DNA from: Fusarium oxysporum f. sp. lycopersici 4287
Taxonomy: Eukaryota > Ascomycota > Sordariomycetes > Hypocreales > Nectriaceae
Direction: 5' to 3'
Assembly (NCBI RefSeq): GCF_000149955.1
Contig: NC_030993.1
Location: 968,068-1,032,067 of the forward strand
Length of the DNA: 64,000 nucleotides
Each line of letters opens with the position of its first letter. Position 1 is the stretch's first letter. A program made the position numbers and the translations under genes. The notes under the pieces are model-generated. The model did not search any database and had not been told where the DNA came from. It saw only the letters and a program-made list of their open reading frames with translations. This document shows, one piece after another, positions 45,137-57,271 of the stretch.

Positions 45137-47020
45137 GGCGGCTCGCTATTGTATCGTTCTTAAGCCGATATGAGTCAAGACTATGATTTAAGGCCCCAGT
45201 ATGAGGCTTTGTGAGTCTTTTAATCCGTTGATGGTTAATTCATTCGATATATCCTGTCGTCTTGATATCCCTTGGACTTGAGCCTCCTGACCGCACCTGT
45301 GGCGGGGTCCAATGGCTGTTGGGCACGGGCCAATGCTCACGTGAGCGCCCTTTGGCCTGGCTCTTAGTTCTTCGCTACCCTATAGCTGTTCATTTTGCTG
45401 TCATCTTCACAAGTTTTTACGTCTTCTAGAAGCGGTTATTGCCTAATGTTTTATAAGTTTAATTGTTATTTCTCCTGGTATTAATATCGCCGGTTGTTCT
45501 TCTTGCATAAGTAAATATGCTTTCTGTGATGAGGTTTCTCGTATCTTACGTCCTCCCTGAGCAATCGCTTGAACCCTTGGACATTAACCTCAACTCAACT
45601 CCTCACTTTTGACTCTAATTTTACCGATGAGGAGCTCATCGACAACATCAAAGCCAAGCTCTATTGCCAATGACGACATATGAAAGCTTACAATGAAAAC
45701 GGTTACTTGCCAAGCCTCATGATCATTGAGTTGTCCTTTCAGACCTTGGTCAAAAAACGAGAACAGCTAAATCAGAAAGTTATTTTAAATTCACCTTGAG
45801 CAATACCCCGCAAGCAGGAGGGTATTACTTGGCAAATGCTTCTCAGTTGAGCTTAAACTTCCATTTCAGCTCACAACGCACAAATTTAATCGGTCCCTGT
45901 CACCCAAACTGCCACTGACGTATCTATTGCGCAAGACAAGACTGCCGACCTGGGGGAACCCTTGTTTCAGGACCCTCAATCCTCAGAGAGAAGATGGTGT
46001 TGATACCCTTAGAAAAAGTCCTCAAGGATGGACCCTGAACCCGTCATATTCCCGAACTTTATCTTATCAAATTTACCACATTGACACCCGCGGTTATTGA
46101 TGATATTGTGGCATGTTTATCCTTAGGCAACCGATGGCAATGCCTTGTTTACCAACATTGACGTCGATGTATCTCGATCGTCGGCTTTACACGGGCAGAA
46201 TTTCCGTCTAAAAAGATCAGTTGACCTCGATCGCGATCTGAGAAAACGCCTAGAACGAGCCACAGCAGACGCCAAAATGCAGCTCGACGTGTTTGGATTG
46301 GCTCCAGTAACAGGGGCATTGGATTGGGCTTTGATCTTGTATCCTCACAAGACGTGCTTTCGACAAAGTGATGCTGTCATTGTGCATGAAGACATGTGGT
46401 TTTCAGCCAATCACGTAACCGTCCCTGAGCCAGGGCATCCATACTGGCAATCCTCTAGCTTGGAGCCGCAAGTTGTCTGCAGTGATCATCAAGCTTCCCG
46501 TTCCTCGGTCTATTATCATCCAATGATATCGAGGGAATCACAAGTCAGCCAAGACCACTCCCCGGATCGAAACAATAGTGGGCTTTGGGGCGCTGGGCAA
46601 CATCTTGGCTTTTGGTTCAAAAATGGACTTTCCCATCCCTGCGATGACGTAGTATGCTATGCAGCTTCGCAATCCAGACTGCTCCAACACCGCAACTGAC
46701 GTCACACACGATCGCGATCTGAGAAGCAGATGCAGTGCCCCTCCTCACAAAAGTGAATCTTGCTAGAGAAGCCATAGTGATTCAGTGTGGGTAGCTATCA
46801 GGAGCTACCTCCGGAGCTCTCTCCTGCCTGCTCCTCCTTGCCCACGCGTGCCTGCATCTTCAAGGTGAATCACGAGCAAGGAACCTTCTCTCCAAGCACT
46901 ACTTAAACCCCTTCTCCTCCCACCTTAACCTCATCTTCTCTCACTATCACACACTCTCATCTTCAATCAACACAAACACTCACAAACAACAACCAACCCA
47001 AACCACCAACCACTATCACA
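45137..47020. other. intergenic, decayed coding traces and grg1 promoter
   Basis: Between 45560 and 46700 the plus strand has protein-like fragments broken by stops, including EELIDNIKAKLYC near 45630 and a 184-codon frame at 46145-46699 that begins at TTG. They may be one old gene. A 17-bp sequence CGATCGCGATCTGAGAA occurs twice (46228-46244 and 46709-46725). A perfect CRE palindrome TGACGTCA is at 46697-46704. The last 150 bp are C/A-rich leader sequence typical of highly expressed fungal genes. Confidence 0.45.
46697..46704. promoter_or_regulatory. CRE palindrome upstream of grg1
   Basis: TGACGTCA, the site for CREB/ATF-type bZIP factors, lies 317 bp before the Grg1 ATG. About one copy per 64 kb is expected by chance, so the evidence is its position before a stress- and glucose-responsive gene. 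Confidence 0.4.
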
Positions 47021-47424
47021 ATGGAGTCCCTCAAGCAAGCCGGCAACTACGTCGCTGAGACCGTTCAGCAGGCCACCTCTGGTGCTTCCAAGGAGGCCAA
47101 CAAGGAGGTTGCCAAGGACGGCAACGTCCCCATCTCCACCCGGTAAGCCCTTTCCTCCCTATCCAGGTTACCCACGAGTCCCTCACGGCCTCAACACCAC
47201 GAATACATCTTGAGCCTCACCCAGGCCCACTCAACACGGCTTCACCTGATGGTAACAACATCTTGCTAACATCTCTCTGCAGTGCCACCGCTGCCAAGGA
47301 TGCCCTTGGTGACAAGATTGACGAGACCACTCACGACAAGAAGGCCGACGTAAGTCCTCAACTACGATCGATTAGATTACACGAGACTAACCGAAACCGA
47401 CAGGTCCACAAGGAGGCCATCTAA
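47021..47424 (+). CDS. grg1: glucose-repressible / clock-controlled small protein Grg1 (Ccg-1)
   Basis: Three exons, 47021-47142, 47283-47349 and 47404-47424 (introns 140 and 54 nt), encode 69 residues. The sequence follows Neurospora GRG-1/CCG-1 closely in layout: MESLKQAGNYVAETVQQA, SKEANKEVAKD, then after the splice AAKDALGDKIDETTHDKKAD and a VHKEAI end. It is a small, highly charged, probably disordered protein strongly expressed on glucose starvation, stress and under clock control in relatives. Its molecular role is not known. The C/A-rich 5' leader and larger first intron fit a highly expressed gene. Confidence 0.92.
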
Positions 47425-49789
47425 GTTCTCTCATCCAGTATTTCGGATCGACATGAAAACAACATGAATCGACATGAATCGGAATGGCGTTGAAAGGGAA
47501 TAGCGTTGGGACTACATAGGCTGTATTTACCTACACCTAATACAAACAGTCAAACACCAGAACTACTAGAGAGGGTAGAGTGAAGTGAACATATTGTGAT
47601 TTGATACTCGTAAAACATTCATTGCTTGAACGGAAGTGGGGTCCAAGTTTGGTCTATTCTGAGCAGATTTGCTCGTATGAGGCTGTGAATGTAAACATTG
47701 TACTGAGCGAAAAAGTGTAACGGAACGACACCTAATCCTGAGCCTATGGCTGATGGCTGAGAAAGGGACCGCATATTATGTAAAATATCAAAAACATATC
47801 TGCATTGAAGCCTTCCTACTCGAACGTAATGCACTGGCTGATGTCGTATGTTTCGGATTATGTCCTTTCACCAGTAAAGGCGTGGCTGTTCTTCTGCGTA
47901 CCACAGTGGAATAGGAGAATGGAATAACTTACTGAACATTGTCTGCCACTTTACGAACAAGTCAGGCCTTGGAGAACACTTCACAGATATGCCCACGCGG
48001 TGCTCAAAACTCTTGGTTTGATTAAAACCATTCTATTGCCAACCTATGGAATGATGCTTCTACCTACTGAGGAGCCGATTTCGTGAAGATATTAAGGGCA
48101 TTTGAATGAACAGTCATTGACATTCTTCATGTTTGGCATGAGTCTGAGACAGAAGCAGAAAAGTCTGTTAAAGGTTCCGTGAAATTCCTGATCTCCGGGC
48201 AGCTTTGGTCCCCATTTTCACAATGCCAAACCCGAGGAAAGCTCAACACGTTCATCCTGAGAGAGTAGAATTGCCGTTGAGCTAACTTGCCGCACATACT
48301 ACATGAGTACAGGCTATAAGCCATGGATGCCGATATGATGGAAGCCTGGCTTGCGAGACGGAATACCACAGATGGGAACCGACGCCTGACTTCAAATGCT
48401 ATTCTGCCGCCATTCGATGTATCTATAGAGGTTTCTGAGTTCTTAAAAGACAATTGCATCGCCAGTAGGAGCTTCCCGGAACCTGAAGAAACCACAGCCA
48501 TCACCGTGGAATTCAGGGGGTTAGACATAATCAGGTAAAGGAGTCATGAAGCCCCTCCAAATTTATCATAAACTGACCTACCATTTCTTACCACTTAGGG
48601 TTGATTTCATTTTTCTTGCGAATTGAGGTCAATCGACAACTTCAGGTAATCTATTGATCAACATTGCCTCACTTCGTCATGAGGGTACCGCTCGCGACAC
48701 TGCTTGATTCTGACTGGTCTTATACGAGCCTGGAGTACGGAACTCTGCCACATCAGCTGTTAAGTCCATCGCTGATGGCTCGGTATTGTACCTCCGTATG
48801 ATCCTTTGGACCCAGCAAGTCATCAACCTCGATCTCCACCCAGAGTTCGAGCGACCTATGCTCTTCGCGGAACAGATGGCTGAGGTGTTTTGTTCCTCGC
48901 TAGAAGCCAGGACCTAGAATGGTTGTTAAGCGTCCGAACACAGCGTCGATAATCGTGATGCATTTGCGCTTCGCGGAGGCTAGTATGGCTGTGAGATGCT
49001 ATACACAGGTGTCATGACCCCAACGCATCATTCTTCCCGAAGAATGTTTGAATTGACTTACGCATTCGATCGGACCAGAATAATGCATATGAAAGTTGAT
49101 GATGGACTGACTGCTGCAAGCCCCTTAGACTTGTTCTAGAATAAATATTAGAGCAGAGCCCGACGAGAGCAATAATTACCTACTTCCCGCGTATCAAAAT
49201 AAATGCAAATTTGGTGCCATCGTTCACGACAAGTCAGCAGGCTGAACGGATGGGAGCCCCAAACAATGTAAAGACGAAGAACTTGCTACTAACTAAATAA
49301 ATGCGCAAACACAGCTGCGAATACAGGCGTGATTGTATTGATCGGGTTCCTATTCGTCTCTGTGTGTTTTCGCACGGACTCTCACCGAGCCTGGATGCCA
49401 CCCTCTCTTCAACAAGATGGGGAGAATATACAAAGCTGAATGTGACGACTTCTATCCAACAACAATGATTTTGCCACAAGAGACTCTTGAAGGCAGAATG
49501 ATAGGAACCTGATGAGTTATTTCTTACTGTCTTGCTGACATCTGCTTTTTTTCAAAATCGATTAACAACCTAGAGTTACCTCGCTATTTTCCATATAGAG
49601 AAATGATACTAAAATCGCTATAAAAAAACACCCTCGTGTTTCTGTCATTAGCCCAACTGAAAAGCAAAACAATGTCCCTCTATCAGCTCACCAAACGACG
49701 ATCCTCCAGAAAGACAACATATCTCCCATCCATAAGCCCACAGACTTCCAGAAAGAAATGGGCACAAAGTCTCCACGAGCCACAGCACA
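47425..49789. other. intergenic, 2.4 kb
   Basis: No supportable gene. A 133-codon minus-strand frame (48127-48528) and an overlapping 71-codon plus-strand frame lack motifs. The repeat copy E lies at 48545-48602. The region 48600-49500 looks like unconstrained DNA. Confidence 0.45.
48545..48602. repeat. AT-rich dispersed repeat, copy E (internally deleted)
   Basis: ATCATAAACTGACCTA at 48565-48580 and the end CACTTAGGG are identical to copy C near 24.7 kb, but the three TTATCCTAA units between them are missing. Confidence 0.6.
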
Positions 49790-52700
49790 TTAGATATAGT
49801 ACATGGAGTTGATCAGTCTGGGGTGGACTGCCTTGCCCTTAGCGGCTGATCCAGCAGTGATGACGCTCTCCCCGTCAGTCTCCTCGAAGAACTCGGGGCG
49901 ATGAGCTCGAGCGCGAGTACAGACAATGTCAGCATAGTAGGCGGGAGGGCAAACGCTCACAGCCTTGGTGGCCCGCCCGAACAAATAGCAGAGCTCGTGA
50001 GTGAACTTCTCAAGCTCGTTGGCTGCCTCGCTCTTGAACTTGGATCGGAAGATCTCGTCAAGAAGCACTGTGTAGTGCGCAGGACGGGCAGTGCCCTTGA
50101 TGCTTGCATGGGCGGTGAGGAAAAAGTCCCAGTAGCGAGCCTCCGTGATACCGCGGTCGACGACCGTGCCGTTTTGGATATTGTGGTTTTTCTCCATTGC
50201 GTTTTCTTCGGAGGTGGGATAGAAGCGAGTTTGGTGTCGCTTGACAGACACAATGATGGAGATTTTCGGAGCCTTGTTCTTCGGGTACTTGCCATTGCAC
50301 GCAATGCGGATGCGTGGCAATTCTGTGCGAAGAACCTGGGCGAACTGGCCAGTGGACACACCGTCGCGGAAGATGACAATGTTCTCTGGCAACTCCTGTC
50401 GGTTGTGTTTTTGCCAAAGCTCAAGGCGCGACTTGAATGCCTCAGTCAAGGTCTCATCAAGCATCTCCTGCTTGGACGACTGCTCCCAGGAGTAGGCTGG
50501 CCATTGTCCCATGTCCCGGTCAACAGTTGCCACTAAGCCAACCAAGCTGGGTGCAGCATCACTCTTGTCGGCAGACATGTTGGTGGGGTGTGTAACGTCG
50601 TAGCCAACCACCATTGTCTTGCCCTCTTTGATCAAGCCGACCTCATTGTGAAGTTTGTGGTTGACACCGCCAGTCTTCAGATTCCACTTGAGAGCAACAT
50701 TCGCGAAATACTGGGGATTTTCCTTACGCAGCTGAAACCCCAGAACACAGATGGTATGAATACCATAAGTACAGTCGCCTAAGGTTTTGATCCTGCCATA
50801 CATTTCCGAATCAGTTGAGTCAAGAATCACAAGAATAATCTCAACTTGGTTTTTCTGGGCCCAAACGAATACCTTTTCGACATCCTGGCTGTTGGCATAG
50901 TCGGGTTTCAGCGGAACAGGGTCATTAACGGCGATGTTCATGGTCTTCCTCATGAACTGGGAGAACGCAATAACTGACTGAGATCCCACGGGTTCAGATC
51001 TAGGGCTGGACAGGATGTTGATGTAGGTCCATTTCTTGACGGGTTGGCCGGGCTTGACAACCTTGACATCTTTGAGGTTCCAGGCTCCATTGCGCGGGTC
51101 GACAGTCTTGGCTCTCTTCTGTTGGTCGAGGTATGCAACTCGAGGCACGGCCAGAACGCGTCCTTGAACCGTGAGGAGTTGTCGACCAACTTGAATGCCG
51201 AAATGACCCTAGAGAAGTTAGCATTTCCCACTTCCGGAATTTACAACTCATACCAGTGCGTCATCGTCAAGCCCGAGGGTTTCTCGGGCATCCGTGGTAA
51301 TCGAGAGAGCGTTGGCATATGGGGTTCGGCAAGCAAAATTCACCATGTCAGTTGACTCGGCGCCGGTGAGCTTAGCCTTTACTGACTGCCCAGGCTGGAT
51401 CTCGAGAAACTCGGCAGGGACAAAGGTAGGCTTTGCGGCAGTGCCAACATTGAAAAGGGGGTAGTTTTTCAGGTTGACGTTGTACTCTAGATCACATGTT
51501 AGATCAGTATCGAATGTGGAGGGTGAAACATACTCTGTTTGTAGAAATCCGCGACGGTAATGTACCGGCTGTTACCCTCATCTTCCAGCCAGAAGCTAAC
51601 ATCTCCTGGTCCAACCACAAAATCTGTCCCGTGGCGGAACTTGGGAGTCTTATCGCGACATTGTTTGTTGATGTCGCGGATCGACACCAAGCCATGAATT
51701 GCCTTGGATCTTCGAACTTCCTTACTCCCGTATTTGGTCTTTATCCAGACGCGGGTCTTGGGAAGAAATCTGTTGAGCAGTTTCAATTTTCTGGCCATCT
51801 CAGATGACGGAGTTGCGTGAACACCGAACCCATCAAAGAACGCGGCACAGGGACCATCAATCTTGAAGACACCATGAGTGACATTGACGTTTAAGAGAAG
51901 GCGGCCAGTGGCCAAGCGGACGGATTGGAAGTAGCCGCGCGCAGCTTTCAAAGCTCTGAGTCTGCCCAAGATCACCTCGTTTCGGCGGCTCTCGCTCCCG
52001 AATGCGAAGAAGCGCGAGCTTCCCACAGCGCTGATCTCGTCAAGCTTTGACCGTGGGCCGAAGCCGAAAATGACATTCAGGGCATCAATGACATCAGGGA
52101 ACTTGGGGTAGGTCATGGCCTGGGAAGGATCGCTGCCATCATCCGAAGCGCCAGTCTTTGAGTTGACGTATTTGAGCATCTCGTCAACACGAGCCTCTAC
52201 AGGGCCATTGAAAACAACTTCGAAGACATCTGTCTTTTCGGAGCCTTCTGAAGAGGGCATGTTGAAGCGTATGGTGTTGTTTTGCTCAAGCTTGAGTTTG
52301 CGCAACGAGATAAGCTGTGACTTGAACTCAGTCGCAAGAAGCAAGTTCTTGTCCTTCTTGGAGAGTTCATTGAGGGCTTCTTTGATGACAAGGTAGAGCT
52401 TACGGCCCTTGACCTCGCGAGTACCAGACTCTCGAGACTTTGCAGGCTTGCCTCCCTTGCCCTTAGTCTTGGGGACGCGCTCTTTTGTCTCTTCCTGTCC
52501 TTCGGGAACAATTTCCTTGACAGTCATCGTGTATTTGTAGAGGACGGGAGTTTGAGTTTTGACCTGATAGTAGTTCGTCCAGAGTGTGACTGGGGTTCCT
52601 TTACTGCCAAAGGCAGGTCGCGGAGGGAACTTTCCGAGGTTCTGTTTATCTTCCATTGACAGGTTGCCCATGTTGGAGGTGAGCTGAGCGACAGATATGG

Positions 52701-53149
52701 CCTGGCTTTTCACCACTTCATCTTCAAGCTGTGCAATGGCGCCATCTGGTTGGGGAATAGATTTTCCCATGCTGCATAAGTTAGTATTGATCAACGACAA
52801 CACATAGGGTATAAGATAGAACATACGTGAAGACAGCAGGCCCTTCGGGGTGACCACCGAAGCCGCCTCGGCCGCCACGACCACCTCGTGGTCCTCCTCT
52901 TCCACGACCGCCACTAGGGCCGCTGAAGCCGCCTCGGAAGTCACCACGGCTTCCATCACCACGACCTCTGCCCTGGAAGCCATCGCCTCGTCCTCTTCCA
53001 CCTCTAGAGTCAGAGAAACCAGAAGGGCCGCCGCGGCCACCACCACGACCGTCTTGATAGCTACCACCACGGCCACCACCACGGCCATCTTGAGGTCCAC
53101 CACCACGGCCTCCCCGGCCTCGCCCACCACGACCACCTCGATCAGCCAT
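49790..53149 (-). CDS. qde-2: Argonaute, QDE-2 type
   Basis: Four exons, 52827-53149, 51534-52771, 51254-51486 and 49790-51208 (introns 55, 47 and 45 nt), give 1070 residues. Residues 1-107 are Gly/Arg-rich RGG repeats. The N, linker and PAZ domains follow (a GSSRFFAFGSE segment marks the linker region), then MID and PIWI. The PIWI catalytic tetrad is complete: Asp ~802 (GYDVTHP), Glu ~840 (YSWEQSS), Asp ~880 (FRDGVSTGQF) and His ~976 (RPAHYTVL). The C-terminus is the Argonaute-typical SMYYI. It should therefore be a slicer, guiding cleavage of target RNA in quelling-type RNA interference. No Dicer, RdRP or QIP gene is in this window. A (GAT)n tract lies ~140 bp upstream. Confidence 0.95.
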
Positions 53150-55093
53150 GGCAATTGAGATTTGGATAGGCAAGGGCTATAAGGTAGCAAGATGTAAAGG
53201 GCAGCGAGCGATGTGTAGAGAATGTAATGTAGATACTAATAGTCAAAATTGATGACAAGAATCAAGCTTCAAAAGACTGTCACTTGATGATGATGATGAT
53301 GATGAGAGAAGAATGAAGGGTTTGGTGAGCAGGTATGAGTGTGTGTGAGAGTGTAAGTTTAGGAGGAGCAGGAGTTGGGCATCTTTATGTGAAAGACCCG
53401 GAGAGAGGCTCTTCGCCAGCGTGAATCATTGCCAAAGCAGTCACAACCTTGTTTGCTGTGACACAGCCTGGCTCTCTGAGAAGTGACTGATCGACAGAAG
53501 GTAAAAGTGGCCTAATCACTGCCTCTACCCAAATGACAAAGAGGCTCTTCGGCAACAGCTGCAGAGGAGTTCAAAGAGGTCGGTTGTAGTCAGGGACTGG
53601 CTGGAGAACTAACACGGCAGCTAGGGAGCTCACCCGTTTCTGGTGGAGCAAGCTGAAGCTAACCGACACTAAGTGTGCAGGGGAATAATTGAGGTGGTTC
53701 AAGTTCAATTGACAGAGGGCAAATCTGTCAAAGCGAGAGAAAACATGCAAAAAAACACAAAAGGGAAGAGTTAGGTTTCGCCCTTTCTTTCTCCATGCGC
53801 CAGACGTATTTTTTGTAGCCCTTAGAATGGTCGGCCTCCCAAGGTTGCCATGACGTTATACGTTATGTTTTAGTTCGCTGGGCTAACGAGGCTTTCCAGC
53901 TGTCATTATTAACCTTCAATGATAACCGTTTACCCTAGAGAAACTCAATCACGCCCATTTTTTCATCATTGGAGACAAAAGTCACTTGCAGGTACCACAC
54001 GCTCGGAGCTTGTGTTGATGCAGTGCAGAATCCCCCTTTATCAGTTCAGTAATGTTGAGGAGATACATAGCATGTTTGCTTCTTTGAGGTGGACCACCAA
54101 GCCACGATATCAAAATCAGCCCTGACCGCCGGTTTCCAATAGAGAAGGCCATTAGCTCAACCTAGCATCATTGTCCCGTTGTCAAATGATAGATCCTCAG
54201 AAGCAGTCTGGGCAACCTATCTTTGCGTCTACGGTTGAATGCAGGTCACAATCATAGCAACCCCTGCCTTACAAGTATACACTCTAATAGTAGCCGTAGC
54301 ACAGTTGCTGTCGGACAACATTTCCGCGAGCCGTCCCATGCTCTGCCATCACCAAAGAACTTACGATCTGTGCTTGCTCCGCTGGATCTTGGTACGCCTG
54401 AAATCAGCAATTTGTCCACACAATTTGCCATATGCGAGACCAGCCCTGCGGGCTCGCATAACCAAACATACAACACATGCTAGATGTTTGAGTTTGAGCA
54501 ACTACAGGCACATCGCATCGCACAAGGGGATTGGCCCACTGAGTACCTCAGGTATTGCTCGCTTTATGCTAAGCCTTTGCTTGGATTGACCTACAACTTG
54601 CATAGATGTGCTGTGTAACCTGAACCATATGATGAAACTCAGAACCGAAATGACACTCTTATTCATTCTGTTCAAGACCTCGGAATCTCAGGTTCTGGCA
54701 ACACTGCCATTCTCAGTAAGAACTTGTGTATTGATCACCTTACCCTCGGTATTCTACACTCATTACGGCTGGAGCGATGCTCGGCTTCCCGCATAATTCT
54801 AAACTCCAAGTAAAACACACTGGAATCTATCATCATGTTCAACCACAGTTTGATCAATGTAAATAGTCGCCATGCCGTCCATCATGTCAATGCATCTTTC
54901 TTTACACCATAGAACCAACAGCCGGGTAGACAAAACAGACTTCAACAAATGAGCTGCCCAGGAAAAGACTCCATTAATCACCTCAAGACTCTTCTTATGA
55001 TCCCAGTACATATAGAACAAATCAAGGCACCAGTCATATCATATTCCAAAAGCCCCAGGAGTGGGAATAGCATTCACCAACCTAAGAAATACC
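53150..55093. other. Argonaute promoter and gene-free DNA
   Basis: This holds the Argonaute 5' region (to ~53800), including a GAT trinucleotide run at about 53287-53305. From 53880 to 55090 I see only short frames with no motif. Confidence 0.45.
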
Positions 55094-55435
55094 ATGTGCA
55101 CCGGTCAACGCGGCTTCTATATCTGCCCCTGCAGACGCACCCATTGCCCCAAGAAAGGGATAGTTCCTCACAGACTTATCACCCATGGGCATGTATGCAA
55201 GATCGAAGTAGATACAATTGCTTGGGACATATGCAAATGGTGGATTGCGAACGGACCTCCGGAACAGGTTCTCAACCGATACCTCAAGCCCAGCTGCCAA
55301 TATTTCACATGGCACACCCTCCTGGTTCCTACGGCACTCTGTGCTGAGTGCCAAGTTACATGTGTTGAGATCAAAGAGGAGTACGGAAGTAGTGAAAAGA
55401 GATCACATAGAAGAGGGAGAGACAAGGGTCGATAG
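55094..55435 (+). CDS. small Cys-rich hypothetical protein
   Basis: A 113-codon frame starts at ATG 55094 (context ACCATGTG). It has nine Cys, several in pairs (CPC, HCPKK, then ALCAECQVTC), plus regularly spaced His and aromatic residues such as WDICKWWIANGP and YFTWHTLLVP. The C-terminus is basic. The composition is protein-like and could bind zinc. There is no signal peptide at this start, no recognised family and no clear promoter. An overlapping frame on the same strand (54949-55347) looks like a shadow. It could be a remnant of a longer gene. Confidence 0.4.
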   Translation: MCTGQRGFYICPCRRTHCPKKGIVPHRLITHGHVCKIEVDTIAWDICKWWIANGPPEQVLNRYLKPSCQYFTWHTLLVPTALCAECQVTCVEIKEEYGSSEKRSHRRGRDKGR

Positions 55436-56536
55436 CAGAGGTATCAAGTCTTCGTTTTGGTCAATTGGGCGCACAAGTCCAAGTGTATCTCAGATACGGA
55501 AACTTAGAAGAATTTTACACCAAGGACAAAGCCTAGTATGGTCGTCCTGTATTTTTAGCATAAATTTCTCCCCAAGTACATGTGTTGAATTGTATAGAAC
55601 CCTCCTTTGACATGTGCACGTCAAAGGCAAACGCATTTCACTCACAACCTCTCGCCGACCATCAGTGCGTCGTAAAGATCATTTGTCACATTTGGATTTG
55701 TAATATAGAAAATGCCTGGGTACGAAGCACGAAGAAGCGAATAAAAGACCATGCGAGAATCTAGGTGTTCAGCTTCTCACCCCTGAGGAACTACACTGAG
55801 AAGATTGGACGGCATGGTTCAGTTCTGTCTTTCGCTCCAGACTTACAAGGGGTTATTGAAAGTTCATATTTGAAATATCTGTATTGAAGAGAGTGGCAAT
55901 AAATAAATTTCAGCGTTGAAAAGATGGTAATTTGGTAACTAGGTCATGTGAAGACATCATTTGTGCTTCAGTAGCAGGAACATAGTGCATCCAGGGATGA
56001 AAATTCACATATACGAGGTCAATATCAAAGACAAAAGATGGAAGCATCTTGTTCAACGTTGCACAGATGGATTACCCGGTGTGCTACGTGGCGACCGCAA
56101 TCACACCATGGTACATAGGGCCTCCTAGCGGAACTCAACGCTTGCCGATCAGGACAGATCTGTACTATATTGGCTGACATTGAACAGCATAAATCGACTG
56201 ATGATTGGTGGTATGCAATTCGGCAAATTTGATAGCTGATCTTCTGACTTGATGTATTGACTGATATATCGCAAACACAGCATGCCGGGGAGGACAGCCC
56301 TTTAGAGCAGTGTAGCATGTATCAATGCTGACTGCTAACGATAGAACTAAACTATAGCTTTCTGAGGGAACAAGGTCGATTAGCTTGAGATGCTATGGTA
56401 ATATAGGGGTGGTACTTGCCATCTCCTCCACCTCATCTCAGATCCAACTGACAAATTTATCCAATATGCCACAAGACCGTCCATTACTCGTTGGCACCCA
56501 TGAATGAGCAATTTGATCTCACACGAATAACTTAGT
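55436..56536. other. gene-free stretch
   Basis: No supportable gene on either strand; only short frames without motifs. The right end is the 3' flank of the deaminase gene. Confidence 0.45.
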
Positions 56537-57040
56537 TCATGATTTGATATGCCCTGCAGTCGCAACCTTGAGAATCTCATCCTCCAAGCCTGAGACATGG
56601 TGGATCTCAATACCGGCATCTTCGAGCGTTTTGCGACCTGTATTCTCCCCAACAAAAGTCTCGGGCTCCTGAACGCCAACATAGACCTGCTTGATCCATG
56701 ACTTTTGGCGCAAGACTCTTTCGACGCAGGGGAGTTTGCCACTCAGCCGCTTGAAACAGGGTTCAACAGTGGTGTATAGAGCATGGGGGGTGTTGAAGAC
56801 ATCTGATAGCTTCTCTTCTGTCGTTCCATGCTGCTCAGCCAGCTTCAATAGGCATGTCTCTTCTGCATGGGTGTTTCCGGGAAGTTCAAGAGTGTATCCT
56901 TCGGCAACGATGGTGTTGTCGCTAAGCCGCACAATTAGAGCTCCTACACGGAAGTTGGTGGGCTTGGGAGGGGAGTTGTTGGCCAAACCCAAGGCGCGCT
57001 CCATTGCGGCCTTGTGGTTGCCAGGTTCTATTGTAGCCAT
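56537..57040 (-). CDS. CDA-fold deaminase, RibD/DRAP-deaminase-like
   Basis: A single exon of 167 codons runs from the ATG at 57040. The zinc-dependent deaminase motifs are complete: NTHAEET with His 58 and catalytic Glu 60, and TTVEPCFKRLSGKLPC with Cys 95 and Cys 105. The wide spacing between the two cysteines is like RibD and yeast Rib2 pyrimidine deaminases of riboflavin synthesis rather than the two-residue spacing of cytidine deaminases. The flanking GALIVRLSDNTIVAEGYT and TGRKTLEDAGIEI fit the fold. A role in riboflavin or pyrimidine metabolism is inferred. It is divergent from the J-protein gene with 231 bp between starts. Confidence 0.85.
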   Translation of the reverse strand: MATIEPGNHKAAMERALGLANNSPPKPTNFRVGALIVRLSDNTIVAEGYTLELPGNTHAEETCLLKLAEQHGTTEEKLSDVFNTPHALYTTVEPCFKRLSGKLPCVERVLRQKSWIKQVYVGVQEPETFVGENTGRKTLEDAGIEIHHVSGLEDEILKVATAGHIKS

Positions 57041-57271
57041 TTTGATTAATGTGGTGCTTGTAAGGTATGACGAAATGTCTCGATGCGGGAGCTTTGATCC
57101 ATCTTGAACGGTCGGCGGGTGTAAACTCCGACTACCGAAAGCACTTTAACATTGGACCCACACCTTTCCCGTGAGCGCGTCGCAACGCGTCTCCTACTCC
57201 TGCAACAAGCTCGAGCTTAATCGAACTTGCACTCCATTACACGATCAACCAAAATCGACGATATCGATACG
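57041..57271. promoter_or_regulatory. bidirectional promoter with CGCGT boxes
   Basis: These 231 bp lie between the deaminase and J-protein starts. GCGCGT at 57175-57180 and ACGCGT at 57185-57190 match the MluI cell-cycle box read by MBF at G1/S. A six-base palindrome is common by chance, so this is only suggestive. Confidence 0.4.

Noticed and set aside
52850..53158. Plus-strand Thr/Ala-rich frame of 102 codons
   Set aside because: It is the complement of the Gly/Arg-rich first exon of Argonaute; its composition is explained by the repeat on the other strand.
51499..53190. 563-codon minus-strand frame reading through the first Argonaute intron with a Val/Ala/Glu-rich start
   Set aside because: Its first part is the RGG exon in the wrong phase. 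Splicing 52827 to 52771 restores RGG repeats joined to the N domain from an ATG.
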